Assembly (NCBI GenBank): GCA_020137815.1
Contig: CM035362.1
Span: 6,191,715-6,255,714 of the forward strand
From: Hormiphora californensis
Lineage: Eukaryota > Ctenophora > Tentaculata > Cydippida > Pleurobrachiidae
Length of the DNA stretch: 64,000 nt
Direction: 5' to 3'
Part shown: positions 49,501-58,500 of the stretch, in pieces
Layout: each line of letters starts with the position of its first letter
Position numbering within the stretch: position 1 is the stretch's first letter
The notes under the pieces: model-generated
Databases searched by the model: none
Told to the model about the DNA's origin: nothing
What the model saw: the letters and a program-made list of their open reading frames with translations, nothing else
Made by a program: the position numbers and the translations under genes

Positions 49501-52500
49501 TACACTACCACCAAGTGTTGTATAGTTGCACTACTACCACCATGTGTTGTATAGTTGCACTACACTACCACCATGTGTTGTATAGTTGCACTACACTACC
49601 ACCATGTGTTGTATAGTTGCACTACACTACCACCATGTGTTGTATAGTTGCACTACACTACCACCATGTGTTGTATAGTTGCACTACACTACCACCATGT
49701 GTTGTATAGTTGCACTACACTACCACCATGTGTTGTATAGTTGCACTACACTACCACCAAGTGTTGTATAGTTGCACTACACTACCACCATGTGTTGTAT
49801 AGTTGCACTACACTACCACCATGTGTTGTATAGTTGCACTACACTACCACCATGTGTTGTATAGTTGCACTACACTACCACCATGTGTTGTATAGTTGCA
49901 CTACACTACCACCATGTGTTGTATAGTTGCACTACACTACCACCATGTGTTGTATAGTTGCACTACACTACCACCATGTGTTGTATAGTTGCACTACACT
50001 ACCACCATGTGTTGTATAGTTGCACTACACTACCACCATGTGTTGTATAGTTGCACTACACTACCACCATGTGTTGTATAGTTGCACTACACTACCACCA
50101 TGTGTTGTATAGTTGCACTACACTACCACCATGTGTTGTATAGTTGCACTACACTACCACCATGTGTTGTATAGTTGCACTACACTACCACCATGTGTTG
50201 TATAGTTGCACTACACTACCACCATGTGTTGTATAGTTGCACTACACTACCACCATGTGTTGTATAGTTGCACTACACTACCACCATGTGTTGTATAGTT
50301 GCACTACACTACCACCATGTGTTGTATAGTTGCACTACACTACCACCATGTGTTGTATAGTTGCACTACACTACCACCATGTGTTGTATAGTTGCACTAC
50401 ACTACCACCATGTGTTGTATAGTTGCACTACACTACCACCATGTGTTGTATAGTTGCACTACACTACCACCATGTGTTGTATAGTTGCACTACACTACCA
50501 CCATGTGTTGTATAGTTGCACTACACTACCACCATGTGTTGTATAGTTGCACTACACTACCACCATGTGTTGTATAGTTGCACTACACTACCACCATGTG
50601 TTGTATAGTTGCACTACACTACCACCATGTGTTGTATAGTTGCACTACACTACCACCATGTGTTGTATAGTTGCACTACACTACCACCATGTGTTGTATA
50701 GTTGCACTACACTACCACCATGTGTTGTATAGTTGCACTACACTACCACCATGTGTTGTATAGTTGCACTACACTACCACCATGTGTTGTATAGTTGCAC
50801 TACACTACCACCATGTGTTGTATAGTTGCACTACACTACCACCATGTGTTGTATAGTTGCACTACACTACCACCATGTGTTGTATAGTTGCACTACACTA
50901 CCACCATGTGTTGTATAGTTGCACTACACTACCACCATGTGTTGTATAGTTGCACTACACTACCACCATGTGTTGTATAGTTGCACTACACTACCACCAA
51001 TGTGTTGTATAGTTGCACTACACTACCACCATGTGTTGTATAGTTGCACTACACTACCACCATGTGTTGTATAGTTGCACTACACTACCACCATGTGTTG
51101 TATAGTTGCACTACACTACCACCATGTGTTGTATAGTTGCACTACACTACCACCATGTGTTGTATAGTTGCACTACACTACCACCATGTGTTGTATAGTT
51201 GCACTACACTACCACCATGTGTTGTATAGTTGCACTACACTACCACCATGTGTTGTATAGTTGCACTACACTACCACCATGTGTTGTATAGTTGCACTAC
51301 ACTACCACCATGTGTTGTATAGTTGCACTACACTACCACCATGTGTTGTATAGTTGCACTACACTACCACCATGTGTTGTATAGTTGCACTACACTACCA
51401 CCATGTGTTGTATAGTTGCACTACACTACCACCATGTGTTGTATAGTTGCACTACACTACCACCATGTGTTGTATAGTTGCACTACACTACCACCATGTG
51501 TTGTATAGTTGCACTACACTACCACCATGTGTTGTATAGTTGCACTACACTACCACCAATGTGTTGTATAGTTGCACTACACTACCACCAATGTGTTGTA
51601 TAGTTGCACTACACTACCACCATGTGTTGTATAGTTGCACTACACTACCACCATGTGTTGTATAGTTGCACTACACTACCACCATGTGTTGTATAGTTGC
51701 ACTACACTACCACCATGTGTTGTATAGTTGCACTACACTACCACCAAGTGTTGTATAGTTGCACTACACTACCACCATGTGTTGTATAGTTGCACTACAC
51801 TACCACCATGTGTTGTATAGTTGCACTACACTACCACCATGTGTTGTATAGTTGCACTACACTACCACCATGTGTTGTATAGTTGCACTACACTACCACC
51901 ATGTGTTGTATAGTTGCACTTCTACCACCATGTGTTGTATAGTTGCACTACACTACCACCATGTGTTGTATAGTTGCACTACACTACCACCATGTGTTGT
52001 ATAGTTGCACTACACTACCACCATGTGTTGTATAGTTGCACTACACTACCACCATGTGTTGTATAGTTGCACTACTACCACCATGTGTTGTATAGTTGCA
52101 CTACACTACCACCAAGTGTTGTATAGTTGCACTACACTACCACCATGTGTTGTACAGTTGCACTACACTACCACCATGTGTTGTATAGTTGCACTACACT
52201 ACCACCATGATACCATATACCCTATACTGCTGCACAAAGTCACAAATTGGTTTCTTCCGCTTTGACTTTACTTTCTCGTGGTTGCATTGCTTTTATAGTT
52301 GTTTACAAGTGAATTGTACTTTCTCACTTACATAATCATAATAATATGTTTGTTTGACTGTACTTTCTCGTGGTTGCATTGTTTGTAGTGAAGTATATCA
52401 CTGTTGACTCCGATTGGTTTGATTGTTTGTTGAACTCCTTATATATCTTTGTAGTTGGTGGCACTGAGGGGTGAGCACGATAACCTCAAAACCTCTACTG

Positions 52501-55500
52501 AAGCATCATCACGTGAATTTGAGGCCCAGGTATCGTCTCTAAAGGAGGAGCTAGGTGAAATGAGGACGGTATTAGAAGGAAAGGAAGGGGAACTGAAGGA
52601 AAGGAAGGAGGAAGTGGAGGAGAATGAAACTGAAATTAAAAGGTATGTGGACCGACACTGAGTGTTTGTGGTATTTTGAGGGGAGCAGTACCCTCTGACT
52701 GACCTACACCTTTTCCCTATTCACTTGTCTCACAAAAGACTGCCCCAAGATACCGTGATGTGTAGTCTGACTCCCCTATAACACCCTAAATCACCACCAG
52801 GTTGACGTGTAGAGTTGAGGAGTTGGTGTCAGCTCTACAACCTATATAACACCCTATAACACCACCAGGTTGACGGGTAGAGTTGAGGAGTTGGTGTCAG
52901 CACTACAATCCAGTGAGGATGAAATGACGTCACTGCGACAGAAAGAAGAGGAGAGATTATCGAAGGATGAGGAAATGAAACAGGTTGTTTCTGAGTTGGA
53001 TGCAGTCAAGAAACGTCATGCAGCAGAGTACAAGGTCAGCAATACTCAAAGGGGGAGGGTTGGAATAGGGAGGGGGAGGGGGAGAGGTTCATTACTCAGG
53101 GGGAGGTTGTCGGGTTAGTATCGGGAAAGAGGTGGAACAGTATTACTCAGGGGGCGTGTTGGAGTAGGGAGGGGGAGAGGTACTGGGGGTGACAGTCTGG
53201 AGATGGCGAGGGGTAAATGCGGTACCAAAGGGGTAGAGGTAGAGAGGGGCAGAGGGACAGAGAGAGGGACAGAGAGAGGGACAGAGAGAGGGACAGAGAG
53301 AGGGACAGAGAGAGGGACAGAGAGAGGGACAGAGAGAGGGACAGAGAGAGAGGGACAGAGAGAGGGGGTAGGTCTCTGGGTGTGGAACTCACAAATAGCC
53401 TGACAGATTAAGTTTTAGGAATTGGTGGGTCCTAGAAGGGTCAATGACTTACAAATTCCAAATCGTTTTTCACCAGGAGATGGAAACTGATCTAGAGATC
53501 CGTAACAAGACCATCTCAAAACTAGAGAATGATATTCTCCACCTGACAAGTGATAGGGAAACAATGGTAGCTTCATTCCAGCGAGATATGGAGAGTTCTC
53601 ATACTACCCAGGATATGCTGCAAAAACAGGTAGAGTTAGTAATTTCTCTAGGTGGTCTCTTTTTTACGAAACCATTGGAAGTCGCTGACAAATAGAGACC
53701 ATTAAAGGGTAGGGAACACTTCAACAACATCTTTTTTTTATCGGAAAAACATTTCAAACCAAACTTACAATATGAATAATACGTTAAATATCTCGTCACG
53801 TCCAGCCCGGGGGCTTCCTCAACGTAGCCTCAGGCCACCTTAACAGAGAACACCCACAGCGCCCGTCACTCTCAAATCAAAAAATAAGTTAAAATAAAAA
53901 CTCTGATGATAAATATACTTCTCTTCAAATGGTAATAAATTAAATTAAGTTATTGCTTGGTTGCCATAGTAACGTCCCTAGCAACAATTCCCCTCCCCAA
54001 TTGGTTGCCATAGTAACTTCCCTAGCAACAATTCCCCTCCCCAATTGGTTGCCATAGTAACGTCCCTAGCAACAATTCCCCTCCCCAATTGGTTGCCATA
54101 GTAACGTCCCTAGTAACAACTTCCCCTCCCCAATATGTTGCCATAGTAACGTCCCTAGTAACAATTCCCCTCCCCGATAGGTTGCCATAGTAACGTCCCT
54201 AGCAACAACTTCTTAATCCCCCGATTGGTTGCCATAGTAACGTCCCTAGCAACAACTTCTTAATCCCCCGATAGGTTGCCATAGTAACGTCCCTAGCAAC
54301 AATTCCCCTCCCCGATAGGTTGCCATAGTAACGTCCCTAGTAACAATTCCCCTCCCCAATAGGTTGCCATAGTAACATCCCTAGCAACAATTCCCCCGAT
54401 TGGTTGCCATAGTAACGTCCCTAGTAACAATTCCCCTCCCCGATAGGTTGCCATAGTAACGTCCCTAGCAACAACTTCTTAATCCCCCGATTGGTTGCCA
54501 TAGTAACGTCCCTAGCAACAACTTCTTAATCCCCCGATAGGTTGCCATAGTAACGTCCCTAGCAACAATTCCCCTCCCCGATAGGTTGCCATAGTAACGT
54601 CCCTAGTAACAATTCCCCTCCCCAATAGGTTGCCATAGTAACATCCCTAGCAACAATTCCCCCGATAGGTTGCTAAATTGGAATCTGAGATGGACCGGAG
54701 AGCAGAAGAGGAGGAGGAAAGAGGGAGAAAGATGTCCCAGTTGGAGGAGGAAGTTGAGCAGTCAAAGAAGGGAGGAAATGAGATGCAAGCAGATCTAGCT
54801 AAAACTAAAGACGGTAAATATATATCTGAACCCCCCCCCCCGCCCCCTCCCCCTCCACCCCACCCCCCTCCCCCACCGGTAATCAGCACCCACCTTTTAG
54901 GGTAGAGGTGCCCGGAAAATTCCCAGTTTATCAATTTCCTTGTATTGGTTTTCCTCACGGTGTACCTTTTCAGATCTTCAAAAAGCAATGAGCGCCATCC
55001 AGAAGATGAAGGCGTTTATCAAGGATCTGAGATCGGAGAATGAAGAACTGAAAAACCTCAACTTCTTATTGGAGGTAATTTTAACAATTTTTAATTTCAT
55101 CAACCAAACAGCTCATATATCCCATGAGTACAATAGCTTGAATCTTGATTTGAACTCAGAATGACGACTCATTTTGAGTCATGACTGCCACTAATAATTT
55201 CTCTGATTTAAACTCAGACTGTTAATTTCTCCATGTTGTTTCAGGAACAAGCCAAGACAGAGTCCGACAACCATAGTGCCAGTATCTGTGAACTGCAGCA
55301 GTCGTTAATGGTGAAACTGGAACAGAGTGCTGACAATGAAAATAGGTAAAAACCGCAAAGTTATTACCCATCTCTACTACCGAACTTGTATAAACACGCT
55401 CCTTCCCTCGATCCTCTCTCCAAGTTTAAAGGAGAGTTAGAACAACACTCCCCCCCCCCCCTCGTCGGGTCAATCCCCATACTACCAGTGAGTACCACAC

Positions 55501-58500
55501 CGCCCCCCGTCCCAGGGTGAAGGTTGAGCTGAAGAAGATGACCCAGGAGAGAGATGAGAAAGAGGCGGAGAAGGGGGAGCTATCTGGAAGAATTGAGGGT
55601 CTACTCAGTGAGAAGAAACAGTTATCTGAACTACTTAAAGAAACAATGTCCCGACTAAAGGAACAGGTTAGTTATCGCTCAACCCCCCAGGAAATACTGG
55701 TCCCTGATTGGCTGATAACCAGTCACGTGACTTAAATAACGAGTTCTGATTGGTTGTTTACTTGGTCCGGTCGGTTCCTGCTCAACCCCCTTTCCGCGAG
55801 GGTTAGAACATAACATTTTGTTGATATAGTTACTGTCCAGGTTCTGACAGTCTGAACAAGTCAAATTACAGGATGAAATCAAATATATTTTGGTGTCATT
55901 GTTTCTCAAACTAATATGGTCTAACCCGTCCCCTCCCCCTCCCTCAGAAAACAGCCCAAACGGAGGCAGATAATGAGACGATATCACGACTCCAAGATGA
56001 GGCAGCAGACCTGAGGGAGAAGATATCACGACTCCAAGATGAGGCATCAGATTTGAGGGAGAGTGTTACGATACATCTCGCCAAGGTGGAGGAGTTAGAA
56101 TCCTCGCTGAGGGGTCGAGAGGAGAGGATAGGTGGCTTGGAGAAGGAGAGAGAGGGAAATGTGGGCAGAATCAATGATCTTGAGAAGGAGAGAGAGGGGA
56201 ATGTGGGCAGAATCAATGTTCTTGAGAAGGAGAATGAAAGTTTAGTAAAGCAGGGAAATGATACTAAGATGGAATTAGAGGGAGTTCAACAGATGGTAAA
56301 GATGAAGGAGGTTCAGGCCACAACTGCAGAAGATAAGATGAATTCAGTGGAGGAGTACTACCAAGATAAACTAGAGACTTTGTCTAAAGAGAAGGATAAT
56401 GCGATGGAACAAGGGAAGCTGATAAAGGTCAAGTTAGTTGAGCTTAAGAAGAAGGCAGATACGAGAATAAGTGGACTAAATGAGGAGAAGAGAGCTCTAG
56501 AAGCTGCTAAATCTGACCTGGAAGTTACTAAATCTGAACTGGAATCCTCTAAATCTGAACTGGAATTGCAGATTAGAGAAGGGGAAGAAAAGAGGGCGGA
56601 ACTAGAATCCAAGATCGCCTCCCTCCAATCTACCAGTGGTAATGAAGTTAACACACTCCGAGAACAACTAACCAGTGAAGTAGAGACACGAGAAAAACAA
56701 TCCCAAGAAATATCTGGATTAATCGAGGAGCTGAGTGAAACCAAGAGCAACTATGAAACTCTGATATCCACAATCTCAGCCCTAAAATCAGCATCACTAG
56801 AGATAGAGTCACGGTGTCGGGAGCAGGACACTGAGTGTGCCCAACTGAGAGAACAACTAACATCACGTGACGTGGAAATGAAGGAGCTGAGGGAGGAGAG
56901 ACACATCCTAAATAAGGAGTTGACACGTGTTGAGAAGGAGATGGGGGAGAAGGTTAGGGAGGTTGGTGTTGCTAGCTCTGACATGGCAGCTCAACTGGAG
57001 ACCCTTACCAGAGAACTAGAGAGGCAGAAGGAGGTTAACAGGGTACAGTGTGGTGAGGTTGAGAGGTTGCAGATGGAACATGGTGGCAGTGGGGAGGTTA
57101 TTAGGGAGTTACAGAGAGAGCTGGGTGAGACACTCCCCCTGTTAGAGGAGCTGAGGGAGGAGGTGGAGGTACTGAGGAAGGAACAAAAGGTGGGTGTTGT
57201 TAGGGTGTTGTTAGGGTGTTGTTAGGGTGTTGTTAGGGTGTTAGTTGCTAGGGTGTTGTTAGGGTGTTAGTTGTTAGGGTGTTGTTAGGGTGTTAGTTGT
57301 TAGGGTGTTGTTGTTTAGGGTGTTGTTAGGGTGTTAGTTGTTAGGGTGTTGTTGTTTAGGGTGTTGTTGTTAGGGTGTTGTTAGGGTGTTAATTAGGGTG
57401 TTGTTAGGGTGTTGTTGTTCCTTATTCACCCATGTGTTAACCCAGTGTGTTAACCCATATGTTAACCCAGTGTTATCCCATAGGAGACGAGAGACAAGTT
57501 GTCAGAAACAATGACAGAGAATGAGAGGTTGCAGCAGAGTGCAGATAACTGGAACAGTAGTGCCCAGGAGAATATCAATGTCATGAAAAGGGAAATGGAA
57601 GATCTAATGCAGGAAAAACAGGTACATAGAATTATCCAGAACTAGATCCTTACCAGCGAACAGGTACAGTTTCTATCCAGCTCCCTATCCGTTATCGCGC
57701 TGACCCTTCCTTCGCTCAGAGCGGAGGAGAGCCGAGAGGGTTATGAACAGGGAGGGTGGTTTATAATATTGTGAAATTGTTATCAATATTTGAGTCGTCT
57801 CCATAAGCCCGTTCTGAACCTCATTTGCCAAGCAACGAATTGTGATAAATCCATCCCTATATTAATCACCCCACCAGGAGTTAGAGGCTAAGTTGGATTC
57901 TAAACACAGTAGCATGGAGGAGCTTGTTGCCAGGTTGGAGACAGCAGAGAAGGAACGTAATGAGGCCTTGGTTGCCATGGAGACACAACAGAGACAGATC
58001 GGGCAGGATTTAGCGACAATGGGACAGGAGTTAGAGACAACGAGGCAATATTTGGAGACAATGGAGGGTAGCAAGATGGAGAGTGAGGAAGCACTACAGG
58101 TTAGAACAATTCCATATATGGCAATGTTGATATGTTCATATATGGTAATGGTGATACACGTGACTAACTCCTCCCCTCTCCTTCAGATGACACGCGATAA
58201 ACTTGCCTCCACGGAACGGGAACTCTCGGAGGCTTCAGAGCGTCTTGAAACCTTTGAAAAGACCCTCAGAGAGACAGGAGATAACTTAGAATCCACTCTC
58301 TCAACAGAGAAATCTCTGAGGTCCCAGCTAAAGGCTCAAGAGGAGGACATTGCAGATCTCAGGGCAGAGCTGGTCACTGTGAGACAGGAGAATGGAAGAT
58401 TGGAGAGTCATAGTAACTCTGTTGATAGGTGTCTGGCGTCACTGAAGGAGGAGAATCAAAGACTGGGGGAGAGTCTAGCCAACACGGTATGTATGGCATC

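Noticed and set aside
45008-52208. CRISPR-like array of 31 bp repeats
   Set aside because: There are no unique spacers; the units abut directly, and the host is an animal genome.
46224-52265. Many plus-strand frames rich in His, Tyr, Thr and Cys
   Set aside because: They are translations of the 31 bp tandem repeat in an intron. The frame moves with each unit and no splice or domain support exists.
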